From: Pseudomonadota bacterium
GTDB taxonomy: Bacteria > Pseudomonadota > Alphaproteobacteria > Geminicoccales > Geminicoccaceae
DNA length: 50,127 nt
Reading direction: 5' to 3'
Assembly (NCBI GenBank): GCA_030549795.1
Contig: JAUQQO010000048.1
Coordinates: forward strand, 1-50,127
Positions 19,897 to 27,482 of the stretch are shown here, one piece after another. The notes below the pieces were generated by a model, which worked only from the letters and a program-made list of their open reading frames with translations, searched no databases and was not told the origin of the DNA. Position 1 is the stretch's first letter, and every line of letters starts with the position of its first letter. A program made the translations under genes and the position numbers.

Positions 19897-21408
19897 GTGA
19901 TCGTCCTCGACGGCCGCTCGCTTTCGATCGCCGACGTCGTGATGATCGCCCGCGAGGGCGCTTCGGTCGTCCTCGCCCCAGCAGCACGCGCGCGCGTGGC
20001 CGCCTGCTCCGACTTCCTCGATCGGCTGATCGCCGATGGCACCCCCATCTACGGCATCACCACCGGCTTCGGCGCCCTCGACGGGCGCAAGGTGGGCCAA
20101 GAGGAGAGCGATCAGCTGCAGCTCAACCTCATCCGCAGCCACGCCGCCGGCGTGGGTGAGCCGATGGCTGCCGATGAGGTGCGGGCGATGATGGCGATCC
20201 GCGCCAACTGTCTTGCCGGTGGGCAGACGGGGGTGCGCCCCTCGACCCTCGAGGCCCTGCTCGCGCTCCTCGAGGCGCAAGTGATCCCGCGCGTGCCGCG
20301 CCGCGGCTCGGTCGGTGCCTGCGGCGATCTCGCGCCGCTTGCGCATATGGCGCTCGTGCTCGTGGGCGAAGGGCAGGCCCGGCTCGCTGAGGGGCCCTGG
20401 CGTCCGGGAGCGGACGTGTTGGCCGAAGTGGGCCTCGCGCCCATCCGCTTGAGCGGCCGCGACGGCATTGCGCTCATCAACGGCACCGAACAGACCACCG
20501 CGATCGGCTGTCTTGCGGTCGCCGATGCGCGCCGGCTCGTGCGCCTTGCGGAAGCGGTCGCCGCCATGAGCCTCGAGGTGCTGGGAGCGGTCGAGGACAG
20601 TTTCGATGCGCGCGTAGCGCTCGCCAAACCGCATCCCGGCCAGATCGCCACCTCCGAGGCCCTGCGGCGGTGGTGCGCCGGCTCGAAAGCGGTCGCTGCA
20701 CCGCGCGCCGGACGGCTACGGGATGCGCTTTCCTTGCGCTGCATCCCACAAGTGCTGGGCGCGGTGCGCGATGCCGTCGAACGCGCCGCGGAAGTGCTCG
20801 AGATCGAGATCAACGCCACCAACGACAATCCGATCTTCGACCGGATCCAAGGCTTCGTGACCTCGAACTCGGGTAATTTCCACGGCCAAGCAGTGGCCGA
20901 AGTGCTCGACCATCTCGCCCAAGCGCTCACCTCTCTTGCCGTGATCAGCGAGCGGCGCACGGCGCGCATGGTGGACGAGAAGCTCTCCAACGGTCTGCCG
21001 CCCTTTCTGATCCATCCCAAGGCACCGGCCGGTCTCAACAGTGGCCTTATGCTCGCCCAATACACCGCAGCGGCGCTCGTAGCCGAGCTGCGCATGCGGG
21101 CGGTGCCGGCCGCGATCCAGTCGATCCCGACCTGTGCGAATACCGAGGACCATGTGCCGATGGCACCGCTCGCCGCCGAGCGGGCCCGCTTTGCGGTCGC
21201 AACCGCCCGCACGGTCGTTGCCATCGAGGCCTTGTGCGCAGCGCAGGCCTACGCCATCCGCGAGCTCGCGCCCGCACCCGCTCTCGAGCCCATTCTCGCG
21301 GCGATTCGCGCACGCGTCCCGGTCCGCATCGCGGACCGCGAAGTGGGCAGGGACATCGAAGAGGTCGAGGCGGCACTCGCGGAACTCCCGGCGGAGCTTC
21401 TCGCGTGA
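19897..21408 (+). CDS. HutH-like MIO-family enzyme with Ala-Cys-Gly triad (variant paralogue)
   Basis: 503 residues from GTG 19897, with AAGGCG upstream. The fold is clearly that of aromatic amino acid ammonia-lyases: Tyr52 in IYGITTGFG, His82 in RSHAAGVGEP, Asn195 in LINGTE, NFHGQAVAEV and Glu417. Two key sites differ. The cofactor triad is Ala141-Cys142-Gly143 in [14 protein letters not shown] instead of ASG, and the block RDALSLRCIPQ has Leu in place of the conserved Tyr (Tyr280 of canonical HutH), keeping Arg281. The late motif is NTEDHV, not NQEDHV. A Ser-to-Cys change at the cofactor site is known to keep activity in P. putida HutH, so MIO may still form. It may act on another amino acid or imidazole compound, or be a mutase or weak lyase. 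Confidence 0.85.
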   Translation: MIVLDGRSLSIADVVMIAREGASVVLAPAARARVAACSDFLDRLIADGTPIYGITTGFGALDGRKVGQEESDQLQLNLIRSHAAGVGEPMAADEVRAMMAIRANCLAGGQTGVRPSTLEALLALLEAQVIPRVPRRGSVGACGDLAPLAHMALVLVGEGQARLAEGPWRPGADVLAEVGLAPIRLSGRDGIALINGTEQTTAIGCLAVADARRLVRLAEAVAAMSLEVLGAVEDSFDARVALAKPHPGQIATSEALRRWCAGSKAVAAPRAGRLRDALSLRCIPQVLGAVRDAVERAAEVLEIEINATNDNPIFDRIQGFVTSNSGNFHGQAVAEVLDHLAQALTSLAVISERRTARMVDEKLSNGLPPFLIHPKAPAGLNSGLMLAQYTAAALVAELRMRAVPAAIQSIPTCANTEDHVPMAPLAAERARFAVATARTVVAIEALCAAQAYAIRELAPAPALEPILAAIRARVPVRIADREVGRDIEEVEAALAELPAELLA

Positions 21409-21439
21409 GTGGCACGAGATCTGCAACCAGTTGGTCCGT

Positions 21440-21456
21440 GCCGGCCGTCGGCCGGC
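21440..21456 (+). promoter_or_regulatory. Intercistronic hairpin before dctP
   Basis: GCCGGCC-GTC-GGCCGGC is a perfect 7-bp stem with a 3-base loop inside the 70-base gap between hutH2 and dctP. It has no T-run, so it is not an intrinsic terminator. It is flanked by direct repeats GCAACCAG (21423-21430 and 21458-21465). Such hairpins commonly stabilise the downstream binding-protein message; that role is inferred. Confidence 0.5.
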
Positions 21457-21478
21457 CGCAACCAGGGAGGAAGAGACC

Positions 21479-22573
21479 ATGAAACGGCGCGCTGTGGTTT
21501 TCGGCACGGGGGCGGCCGCGGCAGCGGCGGCTTCGAGCTTTCCCAAGCCCGCCATCTCCCAGCAGCGGATCGAATGGCGGATGGTCACCGCTTGGCCGCG
21601 CAACCTGCCCGGCCCGGGCGTGGCGGCGCAGAAGGTGGCGGACCGCATCGCCGCGGTGACCGGCGGTCGCATCACCGTGAAGCTCTTCGCCGCGGGCGAG
21701 ATCGTTCCCGCAACCGGCGTGTTCGACGCGGTTGCGGCCGGTACCGCTGATCTCTACCACGCGGTTCCCGCTTATTGGGTGTCGAAGTCGCCCGGCATCG
21801 GCTTCTTCGGCTCCTTCCCCTTCGGCATGACGGCTTACGAGCAACAGGCCTGGCTCATGCACGGGGGTGGCCAAGCACTTTACGATGAGATCTACGCCCG
21901 CTTCAACATCAAGCCTTTCAATACCGGCAATTCGGGGCCGCAGTGGCTCGGCTGGTTCCGTAAAGAAATCAAGTCGATCGACGATTTCCGCGGCCTGCGC
22001 TTCCGCACCGCCGGGCTCGGCGCTGAAATGTTCCGCCGCGCCGGCGCTTCCGTGGTGACGCTTCCGGCGGGTGAGATCTTCCAGGCGCTGCAGTCCGGCA
22101 CGATCGACGCCGCCGAGTTCGTCGGTCCCTTCTCGGATGCGCCCTTGGGCCTGCACCAGGTGGCCAAGAACTACTACTACCCGGGCGTGCAGGAGCCTTC
22201 CTCGGCTGAGGAGATCGGCATCAACCTCGAGCGCTGGAACGCGCTCTCCGATGATCTCAAGGCAGCCATCCGCTACGCCTGCCAGTCGGTGGCAGAAGAA
22301 GTGACCACCGAATACGACACTCGGCATCCGCAAGCACTCGCACAACTGGTGAGCCAACACGGCGTGCAGGTCAAAGAGGCGCCGCAAGATCTCTTGATCG
22401 CGCTGGGCAACGCCGCCGGTCAAATGCTCGCCGAATACCGCGAGCATCAGGACCCGCTCGTCAAGAAGATCGCAAACGCCTACGCCGAGTTCCGCAACCG
22501 TAGCCAAAGCTACATGATGCAGAGCTACGGGGCGATCTTCAACGCCCGCGCCCTGCCCATCAAGTGGGGCTGA
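21479..22573 (+). CDS. dctP: TRAP transporter solute-binding protein (DctP type)
   Basis: 364 residues from ATG 21479, with GGGAGGAAGAG upstream. The N-terminus MKRRAVVFGTGAAAAAAASS is a twin-arginine-like export signal, followed by FPKPAIS. The mature part has WRMVTAWPRNLPGPG, the family arginine block FRGLRFRTAGLGAEMFRRAGA that salt-bridges a ligand carboxylate, and ALQSGTIDAAEFVGP. The FPKPAI...W.M.TSWP pattern places it near the TakP-type branch for keto- or aromatic acids. Its place inside the hut operon suggests urocanate, histidine or another imidazole acid as ligand. That is inference. Confidence 0.88.
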   Translation: MKRRAVVFGTGAAAAAAASSFPKPAISQQRIEWRMVTAWPRNLPGPGVAAQKVADRIAAVTGGRITVKLFAAGEIVPATGVFDAVAAGTADLYHAVPAYWVSKSPGIGFFGSFPFGMTAYEQQAWLMHGGGQALYDEIYARFNIKPFNTGNSGPQWLGWFRKEIKSIDDFRGLRFRTAGLGAEMFRRAGASVVTLPAGEIFQALQSGTIDAAEFVGPFSDAPLGLHQVAKNYYYPGVQEPSSAEEIGINLERWNALSDDLKAAIRYACQSVAEEVTTEYDTRHPQALAQLVSQHGVQVKEAPQDLLIALGNAAGQMLAEYREHQDPLVKKIANAYAEFRNRSQSYMMQSYGAIFNARALPIKWG

Positions 22574-23160
22574 ACTCGTCGCAGGGCACGCGGCCGCGGG
22601 GAGCGATCCGCCTGCTCCTCGCGGCTGCACGCGGGCTCGATGCGCTCGTCCGTACGGTCGGGCGCACCGTGCGCTGGCTGGCCGTCGTCTTGGTGCTCGT
22701 CCAGCTCGCGGTCGTCATCCTGCGCTATGCCTATGGTTCGAGTTTCATTTGGATGCAGGAGAGCGTGATCTATACCCACGCCGCGCTGTTCATGCTGGCG
22801 ATCGGCTATACCTTTCTCGTCGACGGACATGTGCGCGTGGATGTCTTTTTCGCCCGCTGGTCGCCGCGCACCAAGGCGCTCGTCGACATTGTGGGCATAC
22901 TCTTCGCCGCCTTACCTTTTTGCGCCCTCGTCATTTGGGCCTCTTGGGGTTACGTCGCGGTCTCCTTCCGCTTGGGCGAGGGCCCCATGCAGGTGGGCGG
23001 GTTGCCCCTCTTGCCCTGGCTTAAGAGCCTGATCCCGGCGATGGCGGTCCTGCTCGCGCTCGCATCGCTTGCGGTCCTGCTGCGCGCGCTGGCCGTCCTT
23101 CTGGGCGGAGCAGCGAGCCATCTGCCCGAACGCGGCGGCCACGGCGCCCCCACGCCATGA
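22564..23160 (+). CDS. dctQ: TRAP transporter small membrane subunit (DctQ)
   Basis: 198 residues from GTG 22564, overlapping the end of dctP by 10 bases; this is the most upstream start and could be a little later. Four membrane segments are visible: about residues 38-58, 75-93, 108-130 and 155-180. The block RYAYGSSFIWMQESVIYTHAALFMLAIGY is typical of DctQ subunits. It forms the membrane unit with DctM. It overlaps dctM by an ATGA. Confidence 0.86.
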   Translation: MGLNSSQGTRPRGAIRLLLAAARGLDALVRTVGRTVRWLAVVLVLVQLAVVILRYAYGSSFIWMQESVIYTHAALFMLAIGYTFLVDGHVRVDVFFARWSPRTKALVDIVGILFAALPFCALVIWASWGYVAVSFRLGEGPMQVGGLPLLPWLKSLIPAMAVLLALASLAVLLRALAVLLGGAASHLPERGGHGAPTP

Positions 23161-24728
23161 GCCCGGTTTGGCTTTCCGGCGCGCTCGATGCGCTCATGTT
23201 CCTTGCGCTGTGCGGGCTCATCCTCACGGGCGTGCCGGTCGTCTTCATCTTGACCGGGACCGCGATCGTCTTCGGCGGGCTCGGGATCCTCTTGGGCGTC
23301 TTGGACCCCTTTTTGTTGCGCGCCCTCGCCCAGCGCATCTTCGGCACGATGACGAGCGAAGTGCTCATCGCCATCCCGCTCTTCGTCTTCATGGGGATGA
23401 TGCTCGAGCGCTCGCGCATCGCTGAAGAGCTTTTGGAAGCGATGGGCCGGCTCTTCGGCCGCGTGCGCGGCGGGCTCGCGGTTTCGGTTTCGGTCGTAGG
23501 CGCGCTTCTTGCCGCCTCCACCGGCATCGTCGGCGCCACGGTCGTGACCATGGGCCTTATGGCGCTGCCCGCCATGCTGCGCCGCGGCTACGACAAGTCC
23601 TTCGCCTCCGGGTCCATCTGCGCCGCCGGCACGCTTGGCCAGATCATCCCGCCCTCCACCGTCATGGTGATCCTGGGCGAGGTCCTCTCCGCCGCCTACC
23701 AACAGGCCCAGCTCGCGCAAGGCAAGTTCACGGTCGAAACGGTTTCGGTCGGCCAGCTCTTCGCCGGTGCTATGGTCCCCGGCCTCGTGCTGGTCGGCCT
23801 CTACATCCTCTACCAGCTCGTGCGCGCCTGGCTCGATCCGCGCTGTGCCCCGGCCATCCCGGTGGAAGAACTCGGCCGCGTGCGCAGCCGCGAGCTCGTT
23901 GCCGTGCTCGTCCCACCGGTGGTCCTCATCGTCGCGGTCTTGGGCTCGATCTTGGGTGGAATCGCCACCCCGACCGAAGCCGCCGCGGTGGGCGCTGTGG
24001 GTGCGACGCTGTTGGCGGCGCGGCGTGCGGGCGGACTCGCAGCGCGCCTTGCCCCTTTCGCTGGCCTCGCCGCCTTGGGCCTCGCGCTCTTGGGCGCCCT
24101 CTTCGATATGCGCATCGGCCGCGAATTCGTGCCCATGGGCGACCGTCTTGCCATGCTCGTCGCCTTCGGCCTCGTCCTCGTGCTCGCTTTTGGGATCCTC
24201 GCGGCGCTCATCCAGTTGTGGCGGTCGGGCGTGCTCGGCCAAGTCGCCGAGAGCACGATGACGATCACCGCGATGATCTTCGCCACCCTTTTGGGTGCCA
24301 CCCTCTTCGCCCTCGTCTTCCGCGGCCTCGGCGGCGAAGAGACGGTGCGGGAACTTTTGAGCTCTTTGCCCGGCGGTCAGTGGGGGGCGCTGCTCTCGGT
24401 CATGGCCGCCATGTTTTTTATGGGTTTCTTCCTCGATTTCGTCGAGATCACCATCATCATCATCCCAATCGTCGGTCCCATCCTTTTGGGGATGGGCTTG
24501 GATCCGATCTGGCTCGGCGTGCTCGTCGCGCTCAACATCCAGACGAGTTTTCTCACGCCCCCCTTCGGCTTCGCACTCTTCTATCTTGCGGGGGTGGCCT
24601 CGCGCGAGGTGAGCGCACGCGACATCTACCGCGGCATCGTGCCCTTCGTTGCGCTGCAGCTCGTGGCCCTTGCCATCGTCATCGCCTTCCCCGGGCTTGC
24701 CACCTGGTTGCCGAACCGGCTGTTCTGA
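23157..24728 (+). CDS. dctM: TRAP transporter large permease subunit (DctM)
   Basis: 523 residues from ATG 23157. It is a polytopic membrane protein with DctM hallmarks: IPLFVFMGMMLERSRIAEELLEAM, GRVRGGLAVSVSVVGALLAASTG, GTLGQIIPPSTVMVILGE and, near the C-terminus, NIQTSFLTPPFGFALFYLAGVA. Ordinary DctM is about 430 residues. Here an extra stretch of about 80-90 residues with two added helices (about residues 285-375) separates the two halves, as seen in a subset of TRAP systems paired with TakP-like binding proteins. It forms the ion-driven channel for the DctP ligand. Confidence 0.9.
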   Translation: MSPVWLSGALDALMFLALCGLILTGVPVVFILTGTAIVFGGLGILLGVLDPFLLRALAQRIFGTMTSEVLIAIPLFVFMGMMLERSRIAEELLEAMGRLFGRVRGGLAVSVSVVGALLAASTGIVGATVVTMGLMALPAMLRRGYDKSFASGSICAAGTLGQIIPPSTVMVILGEVLSAAYQQAQLAQGKFTVETVSVGQLFAGAMVPGLVLVGLYILYQLVRAWLDPRCAPAIPVEELGRVRSRELVAVLVPPVVLIVAVLGSILGGIATPTEAAAVGAVGATLLAARRAGGLAARLAPFAGLAALGLALLGALFDMRIGREFVPMGDRLAMLVAFGLVLVLAFGILAALIQLWRSGVLGQVAESTMTITAMIFATLLGATLFALVFRGLGGEETVRELLSSLPGGQWGALLSVMAAMFFMGFFLDFVEITIIIIPIVGPILLGMGLDPIWLGVLVALNIQTSFLTPPFGFALFYLAGVASREVSARDIYRGIVPFVALQLVALAIVIAFPGLATWLPNRLF

Positions 24729-24735
24729 GGCGACG

Positions 24736-25455
24736 GTGTCGAAACGCGACCTCCCGCTCTACGAACGCATCAAACAGGCGATCCGCGTCGACATCGCCGA
24801 GGGACGGCTCGTCCCCGGCGCGCGGGTGCCCTCCGAACACGAGCTCATGCGGCGCTTCGGCTGCTCGCGGATGACCGCGCACCGCGCCCTGCGCGAACTC
24901 GCAGCCGAAGGGCTCGTGGTGCGCGCCGTCGGCTCGGGCAGCTATGTGGCGGAGCGGCGGCTCGAGCTCTCAGCGCTCTTGGTTCCCGACATCGCGCAAG
25001 AAATTCGCAGCTCGGGGCGCAGCTATCGGGGCGAGGTGGTGGCGTGTGCGCGCGCCCCGGCACCGGCCGAGATCGCTTGCGCGCTCGAGCTCCCACCCCA
25101 TACAGAAGCCTTTCACCTCCTCATGGTGCACTGGGCGGATGCGGTGCCGCTGCAGCTCGAGGACCGCTGGGTCAATCCCGCCTTTGCACCCGACTTCCTC
25201 GCCCAAGACTTCAAGACGCGTACGCCCAACGCCTATCTGACCGCGGTTGCCCCGGTGGACGAGGCGGAAGAGACGATCGAGGCGATCGCCGCCGATCGCA
25301 AGGTGGCGCGGCTATTAGGGATCCGCACCGGCGAGCCCTGTCTTGTGCTCACCCGGCGCACCTTCGCGCGCGGGATGTGGGCGACGACGGCGCGGCTCGT
25401 GGGGGCGGGCAAGCGCTGGCGCCTGTTCGCGCGCTTCCGCCCGCCCCAGCCCTAG
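24736..25455 (+). CDS. hutC: Histidine-utilisation repressor (GntR/HutC family)
   Basis: 239 residues from GTG 24736, seven bases after dctM. An N-terminal winged helix (residues 8-73) carries YERIKQAIRVDIAEGRLVPGARVPSE and CSRMTAHRALRELAAEGLV. A UTRA ligand domain follows, with LEDRWVNPAFAPDF and a closing LVGAGKRWRLFARF close to the HutC consensus. HutC family repressors release DNA when they bind urocanate. It closes the operon, so the repressor is probably under its own control. The palindrome at 14577 is the candidate site. Confidence 0.92.
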   Translation: MSKRDLPLYERIKQAIRVDIAEGRLVPGARVPSEHELMRRFGCSRMTAHRALRELAAEGLVVRAVGSGSYVAERRLELSALLVPDIAQEIRSSGRSYRGEVVACARAPAPAEIACALELPPHTEAFHLLMVHWADAVPLQLEDRWVNPAFAPDFLAQDFKTRTPNAYLTAVAPVDEAEETIEAIAADRKVARLLGIRTGEPCLVLTRRTFARGMWATTARLVGAGKRWRLFARFRPPQP

Positions 25456-25461
25456 CCCCGC

Positions 25462-26313
25462 TCAGCGCATGAGCCAGCGCACGACCGGTTCGATCTGGCC
25501 CGGCTCGACGAGCGCCGGCGCGTGGCCGCACTCGGGGAAGACCAGCACCTCGCACTCCGGCCCCCGCCGCAGCATGGCGCGCGCCGTCTCTTCGCTCAAA
25601 AGCCTGCTCTCGGCACCGCGCAAGACGAGAACCGGTGCCGCGATCGCCTCCCACAGCCCCCACAGCTCGACATCCGCGGCCGCGAGCTCCGCGTACGGCA
25701 CACGAATGCCGGGATCATAGTGCAACTTGAGCCCCTCGGGCGTGCGCCGCACCGAATGCTCCGCCAAATGCCGCCAAGCGGCGTCCGGCAGATTTCCGAA
25801 GGGCGCGTAAATGCGCCGAAAATAGGCCTCGGCCTCCTCCAGACTGGAAAAGGAGGGATCTTCGCCGAGATACGCCCGGATCTCTTCGAGTGCGGCCTTA
25901 GGTATGAATGGACCGATGTCGTTTAAGACCAAGCGGCGGATGAGCTGTGGAGCGGAAGCAGCCACCGCCATGCCGATCAGCCCACCCATGGAGGTGCCCA
26001 CCCAGTCCACCTCCTCGATGCCCTCGCGTTCGAGCAGCCGGCGCAGCTGCGCAGCATAGGTGGGAAGCGTGTACTGCGATTTGTCGGCGAGCCAGGAGCT
26101 GCGTCCGCGTCCTACCACATCCACCGCGAGTACCCGCATACCCGAGCGCGCAAGCGCAGCGGCGAGCACGTCGAAATCGCGCGCGTTGCGGGTAAGGCCG
26201 TGAACGCACACGACGGTACGCCGGGCGTCGCTTTCGCCCCATTCCACAAGACCGAGGCGAACCCCGGCGAACGGCCCGTCGAGCTCGACATCGCGCAGGC
26301 GCATCGCGACCAT
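25462..26313 (-). CDS. Alpha/beta hydrolase
   Basis: 283 residues from ATG 26313, with GGGGGA about 8 bases upstream; ATG 26304 is an alternative. Complete alpha/beta hydrolase: oxyanion block VVCVHGLTRNARDFD, nucleophile elbow WVGTSMGGLIGM (Ser about 109), a lid of about 60 residues, then the acid in VLRGAESRLL and His in CGHAPALVEP. No substrate-specific signature is visible; the lid resembles esterases and C-C hydrolases. It is convergent with hutC (6-base gap) and shares its strand with the aminotransferase upstream, 36 bases away. Confidence 0.85.
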   Translation of the reverse strand: MVAMRLRDVELDGPFAGVRLGLVEWGESDARRTVVCVHGLTRNARDFDVLAAALARSGMRVLAVDVVGRGRSSWLADKSQYTLPTYAAQLRRLLEREGIEEVDWVGTSMGGLIGMAVAASAPQLIRRLVLNDIGPFIPKAALEEIRAYLGEDPSFSSLEEAEAYFRRIYAPFGNLPDAAWRHLAEHSVRRTPEGLKLHYDPGIRVPYAELAAADVELWGLWEAIAAPVLVLRGAESRLLSEETARAMLRRGPECEVLVFPECGHAPALVEPGQIEPVVRWLMR

Positions 26314-26349
26314 GGATGCCGTCCCCCGCCCTCGCCCGCGTCCTTTAGC

Positions 26350-27300
26350 TCAAAAGGCGCGGGTCGGCACGTTCTCGTCCAAGCGATCGAGATATTGCTT
26401 GACGAAGTCGAAGTCTACGAGGCGGACGTAGGCATCCTTGAGCCGCGTGGTGAGCGGCCCCCACACGCGGGCGGGATCGCCGATCGTCACTCCATTGATC
26501 GAGCGAATGGGACAGATGCACAAAGAGGTCGAGGTCAAAAACGCCTCATCGGCGTTGTAGGCATCGTAGAGGTCGAGATCGGCCTCGCGGCAGGGAATGC
26601 CGAGTTCGCGCGCGAGCTCGATCACCGTGCGGCGGCTGATCCCGGGTAATACGAAGCGCTCGCGCGGGGTCAAAAGTTCCCCGTCCTTGACGAGAAAGAT
26701 GTTGGAGCCTTGGCCCTCGGCGAGGTTGCCGTTGACATCCAACAAAACCGCCCAAGCCTCCGGATCGAGAGCGTGCACCTCTTGGCTCGCGACGATGAGG
26801 TTCAAATAGTTGTGGGTCTTGGCGCGCGGAGAGAGCGCCTCCGGTGCGGTGCGTCGGGACGAAGGGGTGATCACCTTGATGCCGTCGCGGAACAGCTTCG
26901 CGCGCTGCGCCAAGGGCAAGGGCATGCACTCGACGATCACGGTGGGACCATAGTGATCCCAATTGTCTCCCTCGACGCGGCGTACGCCACGGCTCACCCG
27001 CTGAGCCAACCAATAGTCGTCGTTGGGGCCCAAAAGGTGCCGGTTGCGTTCGAACACCTCGCGCGAGACGGCGATCATCTCCTCGGGCGATAGGCCGGGG
27101 TCGATGCGCAGATAGCGGAGCGAGCGGTAGAAGCGCTCGATATGCTCTTCGAGCCGAAAGATACGATGGCCGAAGCTGCGGGTCATATCGAAGGCGCCGT
27201 CGCCATAGATCCAGCTCGAATCGCGAAACGGCACCCGCACCTCGCTTTCTGGAACATAGCGACCGTTGAAATAGCAGATCCGCTCGTTCGCCCGTGCCAT
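26350..27300 (-). CDS. Class IV (branched-chain/D-amino acid type) aminotransferase
   Basis: 316 residues from ATG 27300, with GGGGAGCG upstream. PLP fold type IV: YFNGRYVPESEVRVPFRDSSWIYGDGAFDMTR at the start, LEEHIERFYRSLRYLRI, PRAKTHNYLNLIVASQEV with the likely Schiff-base lysine, and a late GQGSNIFLVKDGELLTP and LPGISRRTVIELARELG. Branched-chain aminotransferases, D-amino acid and R-selective amine aminotransferases share this layout. I cannot separate these by sight; the YGDGAFDMTR block leans towards a branched-chain-like or D-type enzyme. It is divergent from purB across 182 bases. Confidence 0.83.
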   Translation of the reverse strand: MARANERICYFNGRYVPESEVRVPFRDSSWIYGDGAFDMTRSFGHRIFRLEEHIERFYRSLRYLRIDPGLSPEEMIAVSREVFERNRHLLGPNDDYWLAQRVSRGVRRVEGDNWDHYGPTVIVECMPLPLAQRAKLFRDGIKVITPSSRRTAPEALSPRAKTHNYLNLIVASQEVHALDPEAWAVLLDVNGNLAEGQGSNIFLVKDGELLTPRERFVLPGISRRTVIELARELGIPCREADLDLYDAYNADEAFLTSTSLCICPIRSINGVTIGDPARVWGPLTTRLKDAYVRLVDFDFVKQYLDRLDENVPTRAF

Positions 27301-27482
27301 GGCTCGCTCCCCGTTGTGGGGCAAGGCTAAGCGGCGGCGCTGCGGTTCACAATCGTGCGCGCAACACGGGCGTTTGCACCCGCTTGCGGTGCGCGACGGG
27401 ATGGCATTGGCTTTGATGTTCCGCTCAGCCCGCGAGCTGCTAAAAGGCGCGCGCGCCTCGGTCCCGTGGAGAGCTGCTCGCG

